NCBI GenBank assembly: GCA_039545295.1
Contig: BCIK01000002.1
Location: forward strand, 816,841-880,840
Source of the DNA: Udeniomyces pyricola
Taxonomy: Eukaryota; Basidiomycota; Tremellomycetes; Cystofilobasidiales; Mrakiaceae
Reading direction: 5' to 3'
DNA length: 64,000 nt
Within the stretch, counting starts at the first letter, position 1; each line of letters starts with the position of its first letter. The position numbers and the translations under genes were made by a program. Shown here piece after piece: positions 48,246 to 61,111 of the stretch. Below the pieces are notes generated by a model. That model saw nothing but the letters and a program-made list of their open reading frames with translations. It ran no database searches and was not told the DNA's origin.

Positions 48246-50071
48246 ATGTTCAACCCGACCCGAGGCGGTACCCGAGGAGGCGCAGGTTCGTCGCCCTCTT
48301 CCCCGTCCCTCTCTCCAATTGGCGTATAACATACACACACACACACACACATACCTACACAGACGTATTCAAACCCTCCTTTCATCTTCGGTTCCGTATG
48401 GTATCCTAGCCGAGTTCAAGTGGACCGACGTTCAGGCAGACAAGGACCGAGAGCATTATCTAGGCCATTCCGTCCTGGCTCCTGCTGGTTCGTCCGTGTT
48501 TCCCCTTTTTCTTCCTCTCCCAATCGTGCTTCTTCTTCTTCTTCTTCTTCCTCTTCCTCGCCTTCTGAGATGTGTCCAGAAAGTGTAGTGACATCAACTG
48601 ATACCGTGTGTCTACATGTGTGCTTGCGTCTGACGAATGTCGTACGTCTACACAGGTCGCTGGCAAAAGGTATCTATCTCCCTTCTCACCCTCATCCTCA
48701 TCATCCTCTTTCTCTCTCCCTCTCTGTGAATCCCACCCAAATGATTCGATCCCTTCTTGCCTTGCTTTGTCTTTCCTCAGAACAAAGATATCCATTGGTA
48801 CGCCAAAGAAGATGACGAAGCTTCCGTTGCTGCCGCCAAAAAGGCCGAGGAGATCCGCAAGATCAAAGAAGCTGAGGAAGACGCGTTGGCAGTCGCGTTG
48901 TAAGGCGTCGTTTCCATCTTTCTCCCTCTCTCTCTCTCTCTCTCCAGAGCACTCCCCCGAATGAAGCTTGTCGACTGACGCTCTTCTTCTTCCCTGATAC
49001 CCCACCTCGTCTTGTTCCTCTAGAGGGTTCGCTCCGGTCGACCGGAGTCTCACGGGCTCCAACTCGGTCGAGCAAACCGAGGAATCCAAAGAACGCGCCA
49101 AAGCGGAAAAGATCAAGCGGAAAGCGTACGTCGTTTTACTTTTTTTTTCTGCCCTTCAAGGAATAGTGACATGGGCTGACGTCTTGTTGGATTTGGAATG
49201 GGGTACTTCTTTTTTTTTTTCTATCCTTTTTTTGTTTTGTTTTTACCGGGGGGGGAGGGGGTTGATCTAGGGAACGAGCTGCGGAAAAGGCTATCAAAGC
49301 GGAGATCAAAGCGAATCTCAAAGCCGAACGTCGCACGGCTAAGAAAGCACTCGAACCCGCACCGCCGACTTCTCTGTCCCGACGAGATCGAGGTGATGGG
49401 GATCGGAAGGAGGAGGAGGAGGAAGGTTCGTCGTCGTTTCGACATCATGATGGGCATCATCGTCATCGGAGTCGGGAAGAGAGGGAAGGAGAGAGGAGTA
49501 AGAGGTCGACTTCGCCGGATGCAGAGCGGGGAAGTAGGCATAGACGAAGAAGTGTGTCCCCGCTTCGAAGAAGTGACGATAGAAGAGGGAACGATAGGGA
49601 TTCGAGAAGAAGGGGTGAAGGTGGATCTGTGAGGGATGGAGGACGGGTCGATGGGGGCGCTTCAGGCCGGGAGGATCACAGAGGAAGACGAGCTCATCAG
49701 ATCGAGTCGGCTGGGTCGAGGCGTGTAGGCGATCGAACGGAATCGGACAAGATAGCGTGAGTTTTTTTAGTTTTTTTTTGCGCTGCAACGATCGGTGGCG
49801 ATCGAGGAGGAGATGGAGATGTAGGTGGAGGAAGAAGGGTGGATTCGTAAGGGGGGGGGGGGGAAGAGAGGTTAAGGGAGGTTCTCAAACTGTTTAGACT
49901 GATATCTTCCATTCCTCACATTGTTCCCTGTCTGCCTTCTTTCTCGTTGGTCGCGTCTTTTGCAGGCCTTACGATCCCGCGGCCGAACGGGAGTTGCAAC
50001 GGAAGCGTTGGGATCGGGATCACGATCGAAGGGAACGTCCTAGTATGACTGGTGGTTCATGGGGACGGTGA
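48246..50071 (+). CDS. MMTAG2-family protein (kinase-phosphorylation domain)
   Basis: Homologue of multiple-myeloma tumour-associated protein 2, a conserved but poorly understood nuclear protein. Seven exons (48246-48285, 48410-48487, 48656-48669, 48781-48899, 49024-49125, 49271-49756, 49966-50071) close exactly to 314 aa. The conserved N-terminal block is complete: MFNPTRGGTRGGA, FKWTDVQADKDREHYLGHSV, LAPAGRWQKNKDIHWYAK. Exon 3 is a 14-nt micro-exon encoding the core GRWQK. After the block come Lys/Glu/Ala helices (AKKAEEIRKIKEAEEDALAV; ERAKAEKIKRKA) and a long Arg/Asp/Glu/Ser/Gly-rich tail of RS/RD type, common in splicing-related proteins. The C-terminus is ELQRKRWDRDHDRRE with SMTGGSWGR. 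The nuclear/RNA-related role is inferred from the tail. Introns hold G and T runs. Confidence 0.9.
48330..48351. repeat. (CA)n microsatellite in MMTAG2 intron 1
   Basis: About ten CA units between flanking ATA triplets. Confidence 0.9.
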
Positions 50072-50822
50072 GACCTGATCATCGAAGGAGGGGAGGGGAA
50101 AGGACGAAGGGAGGGGGAGGAGGGATCGAATTTAGAGGGTTATATGGAGTGACAAATCGAAACCGTGTTGTACGAAGTGAAGAGAAAGGAAAGTGGAGAT
50201 CAGAGTGGGCGGTTTCGCTGTCCTTCTCTTTTTTTTTTTCTTTTTTTTTCTTCTTTTTTTTTGTTGTTGCGTGTCTTGTTTTCTGCTACTTTTTTTTTCT
50301 TTTGGATTGATGGTTGGTTTGTTGGAAGATAAGCGAGTGAATGAGTGGCCTGGGTTGGCGGTGGTTTCAAGAAGATCATGGCGAAGGTCAAGTTGGCTTT
50401 TTTTTTTTTTACTTAATTGATGGCGTCGGATGAGTTGGGGGATGGTTCGGATAAGGATGACATGTATATAGATGTCAAGTTGGAGAGAAGGACCGGAAAA
50501 GAACAAAAATCGAGAACAAACAAAGAGAAGAGAAGGATGATGTGTGCTATCATCGAGGAAGAAAGAAGGCGATACGGAGAGTGATAAGATAGATGGATGG
50601 ATCACGGTGCAATGGTAAGAATAAGGCGGAGAAGAAAGAACGGGAGGGGGGGGGGAAGACAGAGTAGTGTAACGGAACGGAAAGGAAGAGATGATAGCCA
50701 GATAAACAAGTATAAGAACGGACGTGAGAAGATGGGGAAGAGAGAGGATAAAAAGAGAAAGAAAGGTGAGGAAAGATGTATGAAGTATTACCCAGTGAAC
50801 CGACTGATCGACAGTTTGTTTT

Positions 50823-50853
<31 letters not shown>

Positions 50854-50877
50854 TCATAGAGGGGAACCCTTTTTTAA
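50072..50877. other. Convergent 3' intergenic region, low complexity
   Basis: 806 bp between the MMTAG2 and GT90 stops. T runs at about 50229-50262 and 50399-50410, a G9 run at about 50646-50654, and (TTC)n at 50824-50852. The long minus-strand frame across it (Glu-rich, then Ser/Phe/Leu) comes from this low complexity and is not a gene. Confidence 0.65.
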
Positions 50878-53800
50878 CTAGTGTCCGTAACCCATAGCGG
50901 CCCGATCCTCGCTCCAGACCCGACCGTACTCGAGAAGCTGACCGACGACAGCGGCGCCCCCGGCTTGTGGGTTGAGGACCTTGCGGGCAAACTCGCGACC
51001 GTTAGAGGCGATTTGCTCGGCTTGGTCGTCGTTGGCTCGGAGGAATTCGAGGATCGAAGGCAAGTCGGAGAAGTCGGCCTGTGAGTAAGGGGTCAAGAGA
51101 TGAGTGGGGTAGGGTGGGACGCGAGGCGGATCAATGGAAAGGAAAGACAAACAAAAGTGCATGTGTGTGTGAGATTGAGGCGTCGAAAGAAATGAGATGG
51201 ATGAAAAGACTGAGAAAGAAAGCAGAGACATACGGAGACAGGAATGTAGTCGCGCCAAGGGACAGCCTTGGTCTGCCAAGCAGAGACACCCGTCGAAGTC
51301 GCGTGGAAGACGACACTGGGGGTTTACGCGAAAGCAAATGAGTGAGAAAATGTAAGGCCCAAGTTAACAACCACTCTTCCATTTCCGCACCAAGCACACG
51401 AGTGGGACAGAAAAAGAAAGACAAAAGAAGATAACAACAGAAGGGAAGGGACAAGCAAGTAACAGCAGCAAAAAGAAAGAAAGAAAAAAACTCACCTTCC
51501 AGCCTCGAACGCTCTTTTGGGGTCCTCACCATCGAGAACAAAGACATACTTCATCTGGGCGAGTTCACCAATCTGACTGCCCTTGACGAATCTCACATGG
51601 TCCTCCAACCACTCACAACCCCTCATTCCCTCGCACGACGCCATCTTCTTTCCACCCGCCTCCTCGTCCGCCAGAAGGAACGCAACGTCAAGGTAATTAC
51701 CCTTCCTCCAGAGCTCAGCGGAGATGTGCTCGTGCTTGTTGATACCGAAACCGTAGTAAGGCTCGGAGTTGTGGTGTGCACGGATGGCGGGTCCCATGAG
51801 GTGGTTGGAAGCGTTGTTGACGGGCGAGACGAGGGTTAGAGGGAAGGTTGTAGCGTCGATAGGCGTCGTAGGGAGCAAAGCGAGTCGGAGAGGGGTGTTG
51901 AGTTTGGCAAGATGGGGCGTGAGAGGGTGGTGGAACGTCGGAGCATGACCTCGCTATGGAACGGGAGAGGAGTGCAAGCATTGTAAAAAGCAGACATTAG
52001 CATGGAATAAGGTTCACTGTCTTTCACAGCCTCTCTTCGAAAGAAGAAGGAGAAGAAAAAACCCTCATCGAAGCTTAGTTGTGGACTCACCCAGTAGACA
52101 GCACTTCCGACCTTGTCATCCCATGCGACCAACCTCTGGTGCTCTTCTTTCTTGACCATTTTCTCGCCACCTCTGTGCCCCACGCCCAAGGTGAGAACTT
52201 CTCCTCCCAAAGGACCCAAGCCAGATCGAGCGGACAGTTGAGGCACAGGTCGGGTGTCAATCTCGAGAGGCTTGGGGTAAGCGGTCAAGATCTCGGAGTA
52301 CTGCTTGAGGTTTGGGTTCAGGCACAACGAGGTCGCGATCAGGGGCGTCTGGACAAATGAAGGAACATCTGAGAGCGTTCACCAATAAATCCAGAGATTT
52401 GAAGGTAAAAGGTGAAATCACAAAAGAGGGACGATCAGTGGTTGTTGGTCAGCAGAACGCCTTGAGCGAGATGGGAAAGTATGGACAAAAAGGAGATCCT
52501 TATTACTCACAAGAACCCCCGGAAACTTTTTCGTTGTTGCCGAACGTGCCAGGTTGGCCCAGTGCGAAGGGCGAGGTGTAATGGCACCCAATCTCCCATC
52601 GATGAGGGACCTCAGGTGCATCTCCTTCTTCGATCTCAACTGGAAGCAACAAATAACAGAACAGTAAACGAAAAAGAAAAAAAAAAGTGAGAAGCTGAAG
52701 CTCATAAAGAGCAAGAAATGACGATGAGAAGAAAAAAGAGTTCGGGTCAAGCGATTACGTACAAGAGTTGATCTCGTTTCGGTGCTGGGCCGCCTCGAGG
52801 TAAGTGAACGGGATGAGCTGAGGGTTGAAGTCATCCTGTATATACAGAACAGGTGGTATTAGGGATTTTAATGATAGACCGCAAGACACAACGTCGATAC
52901 AAAATTGACGATGAGTGCCTGTTCTCAATCCCCTTCCCCCCCCCCCAAAAGAACAGATTACACGATCGAGCGCCATCGACCTACCATGTCGATAACGATC
53001 CTCATATTGCCAATGTTGCCATGCCATTCAGGTCGGTTCAACCATCCTCGAACGAGCTCCACTAAGCCTCCGTCGTCTCCACTGGCATGAGCCCCGTTCG
53101 CACCGATAGCGTTCCATGGCCAATCGGCCCAAACAGCGCCTTGGTAGATGACGAGCACAAACTTGCCCCCGTCTTCGTCCTCAAGAGGTCGCTCGGCATC
53201 GGGATGGTGATCGTAGTATTGCTCGAGGGCGTGCGTGCGACGACGAAGGTAGGCTGGGGGAACGGAGGCGTACATGTGGATCTGAGAAGGGGCAGCAAGA
53301 GGGCTGTAAGGCCAGGCTGAGGCGACGGTTGGGTAAAGAAGCTCGTAACCTGTCCGGAAATGAGAATATGAGCGAGGCGTGATGAGCTGATCAGTCATGT
53401 GTAGCCAAAACCAAAGAGACCTAGGGAGATGGTACACTGAGACAAAGACGCACCCTTGGGAGGGACTCGGCCGTAAGTGGACGTGTACTTTTCAACGGCG
53501 TCTTCAAGCTGAGAGAGATAAGATATACATCGCGACGATGGTAAATGTCAGCATCGAAGGTCAGTTCGATCCACAGCAAAGATAGATTAGATGGGAAGCA
53601 AGTACAACTCACGCTCAAAGGCGCGCCCAAGATGAGATCGCGGTATCGAGCTTGACCCTGTTGACGGTAGATCGAGGCGTCATCAAGAGATGTTCAAGTC
53701 TTTACAACGGACTTCGTCCTGGGGAAGGATTAGCATAGAAATTCAAGGAAAAAAAAAGGTACATACGTCGGCTAGAAGTTCCCAGATGGGGTGCTTGCCA

Positions 53801-54366
53801 TGAGCACCTTCGTGCGTCTTGAGGTATCCATCGCGGAATTCGTGCTGACCGCCAGGATGCCCTTCAAAGTCGCTAATCTCATCTGAGGACATGTAAAGTC
53901 CTTCCTCGTCTCCCAGACCAAAGAAGGGACCCTGCCACTTCCAGATCAGGTAGATCGCCACAAATGCCAGAGCTGCGCCCCGCCAAGCGAGCATACTCAG
54001 TGTCCACCCACGCTTCTTGAGGAACTTGAGCTGACGCTCGTACCACCCTTGCAAGCCACCCCTGGCGCCCGTCTCCATGGTAGTCGAGCGTCGACGGGAA
54101 CCGTTCTTGTCGGTGTAGGGGATAAGGGCAGGGGAGCGAGGCGGGGAGACTTCTGGGGCATGAAGCTCGCCAAAGGGGGAAGGCTCGCGGGAGGAACCGG
54201 TGCGGTGATGGGGGTTGGTGATGCCACCCCGGTTGGGGGAAGCCGGAGCGACGAGGGTGTTCTTGTCGGATGACGAAGAAGGCGTCATGGATGGGGTGTT
54301 GGTACGCCGACGAGCTTTAGCTCGTTCGGCAGCGAGGGCCTCGAGGTGGGAGGGAAGGATCGACAT
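50878..54366 (-). CDS. GT90 / CAP10-like glycosyltransferase, type II membrane
   Basis: Predicted Golgi-type glycosyltransferase of family GT90. In Cryptococcus relatives CAP10-type proteins act in capsule and wall polysaccharide synthesis; the donor here is unknown (xylose in well-studied members). Exon 1 (53767-54366, 200 codons) is a basic, Ser/Pro-rich cytosolic tail, a signal anchor (TLSMLAWRGAALAFVAIYLI) and stem. Next exons: 53613-53657, 53454-53508, 52985-53349, 52763-52835, then about 52600-52660 and on to 50878. Luminal features: YTSTYGRVPPKGYE, LVIYQGAVWADWPWNAI, RIVIDMDDFNPQLIPFTYLE, RWEIGCHYTSPFALGQPG, AWDDKVGSAVYWRGHAP (the WxDK/YWRG motif), MKYVFVLDGEDPKRAFEAG, VVFHATSTGVSAWQTKAVPW, YIPVSADFSDLP. 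It ends GREFARKVL ... YGRVWSEDRAAMGYGH. Spacing and motif order fit GT90. Confidence 0.88.
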
Positions 54367-56395
54367 GGTGGATGTGCCAAGGGGGAAGATGAAGTGATGT
54401 TTGAGATGAACGCAATGGAAAGGTGGGTGAGCGAAGCGAGAGCGAGCCACCGATTTAGCGTAGACTGGGCGTGGGTGGGACGTGAGCGAAGAGGAACGGT
54501 GGGGACGCGATGGCGATGGTGGTTGCGGGAGGAAGAAAGCAAGACGAGGTGGGACGAATGGAACGGAAAAACGAGACTCATCATGAAACCAAGACCAGGG
54601 CGAGACTTTTGGTTGATCGTTTTTGGTGGCGTTTCGCTTGGGATTCCACCCGGTTGGGGGTTTCGACTTCAATCCGCCGGATTCAACGTTCGGCCCACCT
54701 ATACACTAGTTCTTGGCCTGGTTTCAAGTTTTATTTGCTTGCAGCTAGAATAGATTAGAGCCCATCTATATCGTATCGTCCTCATATCTTACACGTCTCC
54801 ACACACATACCCTCACCCGTACGCCTACAATCAGATCATGCATGATCCTCAACCCCACGCGCAGTCTTACGTGATGACTAATCCTTGTCTAGTCTTGCCG
54901 ATGCACCCAACGCGTCGAAAATCAATCGGCCCAAGCCTCGACCATGCGCACTCGGCCCGATTGCGATCTATGTAGCGTTGACCACGCGCCCCCGGATCCG
55001 GTTGCTTGCTTGTCTCAATGTTTCCCTCAGGCTCAATCACTCGAGCCAACGTCTCGAGCGTTGAAGCTTGCAAGCCCTTAGAATCTCATCAACATCTCAA
55101 CGACGTCGTACCTTTCGCCTTGATCCACATAGCACAGCACATCTTGAGTCCCGCATCCTGCGAAAACTCTTCGAGGTCGACACTCAGCACACCTATACCG
55201 ACACATAAAACGTACGCAGTGATCTACCGAGCGCTCAACATGATGAATTAGAGCTACTAGCAATATAGATACTCGACACATAGACAACAACGCCCACGTG
55301 CAATACCGGCTCGACGCGCCTGACCCTTAATATGTTGGTTGACCTGCAGCTAACAGCTTAGCTCTCCCTGATTGAGCCGCTAGCTAGTAGTTACCTGTCA
55401 CGATAGCAAGCACACTACCCATTCCCTCAAAGCACTTGTATCGGGGCTTGAGCTCTCGTACGAATCTAGCTGACAAACTAACGTCTCTCTTCGCTTGCCG
55501 AGGTAAATCTAGATCTATCTAGTATAGCAACACGACCGATCTGCATGTGTATGCCGACCCAAGCCAACCTCGCCGAACCATGTTCAAGATCATGCAAGTC
55601 TGAGCGGTAGGTGATATGTAGCTGATGAAGCGCTCATGTTTGATGAAGTCAACACAATGTTCACGGTCAGAAAGATGGTGACGATGGTCGTGCGCGCGCG
55701 CATGATGATTGATTGTGATGATGATCGGAGTCGGACACTGGCTTACTTTTCGGTCTCGACCGACTGAGTCGATGTTGAATGATAGTGATAGTTAGCGTCG
55801 ACGATGATGTGGGAAAAGAGTACGGAATGCTTAAAGGACAGAATAAACCATGAAACATGGGCCATGAATTGAATATTGTGTGAATATACATATATAAATT
55901 AGGCGGGTGGATGGACCAATCGTGGATGATGATGGACATGGCATGTGGCAGGCATCGTGCAGCATCGCATGCTCTCATCCGATCCCACGCTCATCAGTCC
56001 ATCAGTCGTCCGGCCTCTCCCTGTCTTTGATCGCCCTTCTCTCTTGCTCTCTCTCTCTTCCCTTTCCATTGCGTCCCCTCCCTCCCTCCCTCCCTCCCTC
56101 CCTCCCCCGCCCTTTGCGCCTTTGCGCCTTTTGCGCCTTTGCCCCTTTGCCCCTTTGACCCTTCTGGCCTATACGCACCTGCCTCTTTCATCTCGCGCCC
56201 ATCCCAGCTCTCATCAGCTCCATCCCCCACACACAGCCTCAACTACAACTACAACCAACCACTCATTCGCCTTCTTCCGCCCAAAACACGTCGCACCACG
56301 AACCTCATTCACCACCTTCACGTCTCGACCTCTGCCTCTTTCGTTCATCCATCACCTTGCGCTATCCTCATAAACCAATTCTCGCCTAACCCCTC
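54367..56395. promoter_or_regulatory. Divergent promoter region, GT90 (-) / PI4P 5-kinase (+)
   Basis: 2 kb with no convincing gene. The right part holds the CT-rich kinase leader, including (CTCC)n and a tandem CTTTGCGC/CTTTGCCC repeat. The left part next to the GT90 start is G/A-rich. Confidence 0.6.
56073..56160. repeat. (CCCT)n plus CTTTGCGC tandem repeats
   Basis: About seven CCCT/CTCC units at 56073-56106, then about six units of CTTTGCGC, CTTTGCCC and variants at 56111-56160, some 240-320 bp upstream of the kinase ATG. Confidence 0.85.
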
Positions 56396-59300
56396 ATGGC
56401 TGCGAGAAGCATCGGTCCTGCCGAGGACGTCGCCGACGACTGGGGAGGAAATGCCATGCCTTGGTCCTCCTCTCAACCGGCTTCCGGGTGGGAGGTGAGT
56501 GTATGCTCGTCTTTCTCTTTCTTCGGCTCTCATGCCAAGGTCTTGATGGTCTCAATGGAGACAGACGTCTCAAGCAGACGTAGAAATGGGCTCGAGATGG
56601 AGGGATATACCTTGGGCGTCATGTCAAGTGTCGAAAGGCGATGCAGGACGAAGCTTCCCGTGCTCTCAAGAATGGCACCACGCCCACGCCCACGCCCTCG
56701 CCATACGACGGCGCGAGGAGGGCGTTGCTCTCTGCCTTCCTCCCCCCCTTGACCCCTCTCGGCCTCCGCACTACATCATCCTCACCCTCCACTCTCACTC
56801 CTATACCCGACTCCGCTCAGGCCGGCTCATCCGTCATCGGTGTCTGTCCAGATTCCATGCCACAGATATCCTCGTCGTTTCGCTTGATCAATCCCCCTTC
56901 GCACCATTCTGCCCCTGCTCCCTTGCCATTCTTCCGTTCCCGCAGTGGACCATGTTCTTTTCACAAGTTACTCGGCCAGATTCACTGACGTTGCTGCTTG
57001 GTTTCTGCTTGATCCCTGACGGGTTTAAATCTATCTTGACTCTTGACCCACTTCGCTAATAGGCCTCGGAACCCAAACTCAACCCATTCCATGTTCTATC
57101 CCAATCTCAAGCCGAGTATGCTGCCGTGCTCCCTTCACCTTCAAGGCAAAGCTTTCTTGCCCGATCACCCCCATCCCACCCACCGCCTCAAAAACTCCAC
57201 ATTCACAAAGTCACTGACAAGGTTAGCTTAGTGTCACAGGTGGAACAGTCACTCTGCCCCCCCCCTCTCTCTTGAACTGCGAGCGCTGCGGACAGTTTAG
57301 AGGTTGGGGAGGAATTCGACCCGCGCAATTCTCGGCATCTTGTGATTGATCATGGACCTTTTGACCTTTCTCTTCCTTTCTGATTTCTTCTTTCTTCTGA
57401 ACGCTCAATCATATTTCCAGGATGGCGTCGTACTCGTTGGCGGACCCGGCCCCGGCGAGAGTGTGATCCATCCTGCTGTCGTGAAAAAGATGGGGAGAAA
57501 GGTGCTAGAAGGGATTCGGCGGAGCTCGCGAGACGAGTCCGAGCACAACGCTGCCCCTGGAGCATCGAATGGGATGGGCAGTGGGGGCTCTTCGGGAAAG
57601 AGGAGGTTCGCGCCTCCTCCTAGTCCGCCTCCATCCGATGGGAGCGCCTCGTCCTCGGATGAAGATCAAGATGGACGCGAACACCATGGCGGTTCGAGAG
57701 ATGCATACAGTCGGACACACCACCACCCGAACCAGCACTCCATGCCATCTGACATCTACCCACCTACCACTTCGATGGATATTATAACCCCTCCTCGCTC
57801 CGATCCTCCCTCGGAGATTTCGGATCCGCCTGATCACTTCACTTCCGCTGGTTCCGCCTCGACATGTGTTCCATCTATGGCCCCATCCTCTCGGTCGCCA
57901 CCTCCTGCACCACCAGTACTTGCCCCGCCTCTCGAACCCTTCATTCCTCCTGCGGTTGACACGCCTCATCAGCCCTCTGGAGTTTCCTCCCCGAACGAAC
58001 CATCCCGTGGTTACGTTCTTCCCGAAGCCCCTCTTACGGCTGAGCCCGACGAGCTGCCGCCTCTTCCATCCTTGACCGACATTCGCACGCGCAAGTCTAG
58101 CGTTAGCTATTCCAGAGAGGCGACACCTTCTCCCTCCGCTGTCGGCGGTGCGTACTCGAGCACAAGTCCCGGTTACTTCGACGTGGCACCCTTGCGTAGT
58201 CGAACCTTGAGCCCACAAACTCCTACTCAAGCTTCTCTCACTGCAGCCCTCGATGCCCCGCATCCTGTCCTTCCCCCGACACCTGCAGCAACGCATCCTC
58301 CTATCAAGCTCCTACAACCCGATCAACTGCTTCACCCTTCATCCGCCGCCGCTCGCAATTCAACGCCCACAGGCCCGACGCGCCGCAACACAACAGGTGG
58401 CAATCCTAGCTCGCCCGCTCCTTCATCTTCACCTTCCCCGTCCGTTTCTTCGCCTCGTCTCTCCTCACTCCACAAATCGACGTCCATCACGTCAAATAAT
58501 TCTCCCACGAGTCAGCACCCTCGTAACGTGTCTTCACCCCAGACCCTTGTTCCGGGTACGGACGGAGCTCACCTCGACTCGGACATCCTCGCCCAGGCCG
58601 AGGTCATTCGACGGGAGCGACTCTCGCGGCGAGCTAAACGAGACGATGAGGATGCTGCTGCCGCGGCGGCTGCTGCTGCTGCTGCTGACGCTGAGCATCT
58701 GGGTCCGGGCGACCTCAACCCCGCTCTCGCAAACGCAGGGGTGGGCGGCAACGCCACGGGTCTGGGAAGGAAGAGCGTGAGCGCAGGCGCAAATAAGGAA
58801 CTTATGGAAGAAGCCAAGGTACTCGTTGGTAATTTGATTGGCGAAGACCACGTCAATTATGTCCTCATGTACAACATGTTGACTGGAATTCGAATCGGCG
58901 TGAGTTTTTTGTTCTTTTTCTTGTGTTTGTGTTTCGTCCTTCGTCCCTTCCCTGTCAGGTGTCATGATAGCTCAAAGCGTTATCTCGATCATTGCTGACG
59001 ATAATTTGATGATTTACTTTATGGATTGTTATTATGGATCGTTGCCATCATGTTTACCGCTCTCTTGTTTCATCAGGTGTCTCGATGCCAAGCCAAGATC
59101 AATCGGCCACTCACAGCCGAAGATTTCACCGCTCGACACAAGTTTTCATTTGATATGTAAGCCAGAGCCTACGCAAAAAGTTTCTCTCAGCTCCTCTATC
59201 GACTCAATTGTCCCAAGCCTGACACCGATTGGTGTGTTGTCGATCTCTTTTTCTGCAAATGCGTCTCGATTCCTCTATCCATCCCTTGTCCTTTCTTAGT

Positions 59301-61111
59301 GTTGGCAACGAGCTCACTCCATCCGCTCGCTATGACTTCAAGTTCAAAGACTACGCCCCTTGGGTCTTTCGTGACCTCCGTGACACCCATTTCCATCTCG
59401 ACGCGGCCGACTACCTCCTCTCGCTCACGGCCAAGTACATCCTGTCTGAGCTCGGTTCGCCGGGCAAGTCGGGCTCATTCTTTTACTTTTCGCGTGACTA
59501 CCGGTTCATCATCAAGACGATCAGTCATACCGAGCACAAGTTTTTGAGGTCAATCCTTCCGGATTACCATGCGCACATCAAGAGTAACCCGCATACGTTG
59601 CTCTCGCGGTTCTACGGCCTGCATCGGGTCAAGTTGCCGCGGGGAAGGAAGATCCACTTTGTCATTATGGTTCGTTCTGCTCGTTTGATGACCCTGCGGA
59701 TCGACGTTGTTGCATTCAATGCTTTGAAGGGTGGCAAGTCTGATCTGACATGCTTTTCGTCATTAACTCTTGTCTCCATGTAGAACAACCTTTTTCCACC
59801 TCATCGCGATATTCACGAGACGTACGACCTCAAAGGATCTTCTGTCGGTCGCGAGTATCCCGAAGCGAAGGCTAAGCTCAAGTCCGGCCCTGTGCTTAAA
59901 GACATCAACTGGGTCCGTCGCCAGCGCGAAATCCAACTCGGGCCGGAGAAGGCGAGCTTACTGAGCGAACAACTGAGGCGAGACACGGAGTTCTTGAAGA
60001 GAAATCACATCATGGATTACTCTCTCCTGATTGGTATCCATCGTATGGAGAGGGGCAATCGGGACGGTTTGAGGCAGTCGACATTGCAGGTTTTTGACGT
60101 AAGCTTGGCCCGCTATCAGGTTGCCCTTAAAGGCATGGCTTCACTGATGCTCCTGCTAACGACCAATCATTTACTGTCACTCTTCTCCTTGCTTATCGCG
60201 TGAAACCTTTCCCCCTTGTTTCTGCACTCCAGCCCAATGTGACGACATTGGTCCGTCGAAAACCGTCGTCCGTCAAGAACACGACCGACGCCTCGGCCGT
60301 CCGGAAGGCTGTCCAACGGTCCGATCCCCGGACGCTCGGCCAGCACGGCACGCCGAACCACCTCTCAGAATCCGACGTGGCCGATCGAAAGCACTTTCTC
60401 TTTTATCAGGACGAAGGTGGCCTGAGGGCGACGGACGAAGCCAACGAACCGCTCGACAAGATCTATTACTTGGGCGTCATCGATATCTGTACGCCGTACT
60501 CGTTCGTGAAGAAGGTTGAGCATGTTTGGAAGAGCCTCTCGGAGGACAGGGTGAGTTTGTGACGTTGTTCTTTCTTTCTCTTTCGTTGTTTGAAGAAGGA
60601 CTAGAGGACACAGAATCGCTCTTCTAAGGCTGATTCTTGTGGTTTGATTTTTTTGTTAACAGCATGGGATCTCGGCCGTCCCACCAAACGAATACGGCGA
60701 TCGGTTCCTTCAGTTCCTTCTTAGCGTTCTACCTGGGTACGTGCTTTTTTTTTCTTTTTTTTTTTTCTTGCAGAACAGAAAACCTTCTTCAAAGCTCTAT
60801 TTTCTTTCACAGTTTTCTTGTCTGGATCCGTTTTCTGTCGTCCTCAACGGCTGCTCATTGTTCCACTTTCCGGAAATGTTCTTTGCTTTAAACTAACATT
60901 GTGGAATTCCGATACACGTCCTACCTCGTGTGTGTGTGTGTGTGTGTTTTTTTTTTGTCAAAAAAAAAAAACTAAAATTGTTGCCCCGTTCAGATCCGAC
61001 CGCGAACCACCCCATGGTCTCCGGATCGAAGACATTCCCGATTCGGACGATCCGACCGTCAACGAACACGTTCGGCACAAAAAGACGAAAGCGAAGCTCA
61101 AGGAACTCTAG
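56396..61111 (+). CDS. MSS4: Phosphatidylinositol-4-phosphate 5-kinase (Mss4-like)
   Basis: Makes PI(4,5)P2 at the plasma membrane, an actin, endocytosis and wall-integrity signal. Exon 1 56396-56494 ([18 protein letters not shown]...). Joins between 56495 and 57420 are tentative. A long Ser/Pro-rich regulatory region follows (57421 to ~58800) with an 11-Ala run after DEDA, coded by GCT/GCG/GCC repeats. Then the kinase starts: [34 protein letters not shown]. Kinase motifs: [31 protein letters not shown] (the FFYFS-x-D-x-x-FIIKT core), [59 protein letters not shown], and activation-loop KKVEHVW with the Glu typical of type I (PI4P 5-) kinases. C-terminal PPNEYGDRF then a basic tail [12 protein letters not shown]. 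An intron near 60740-60990 holds T- and GT-runs. Confidence 0.93.

Noticed and set aside
49339..49788. 149-aa minus-strand frame
   Set aside because: Antisense of the Arg/Asp-rich MMTAG2 exon 6, which is in a closed seven-exon model.
50132..50857. 241-aa minus-strand frame starting with poly-Glu
   Set aside because: Made of (TTC)n, T runs and CT-rich 3' UTR; no ordered sequence or motif.
57505..58296. 263-aa open frame on the - strand
   Set aside because: Arg/Gly/Trp-rich antisense shadow of the Ser/Pro-rich region of the PI4P 5-kinase.
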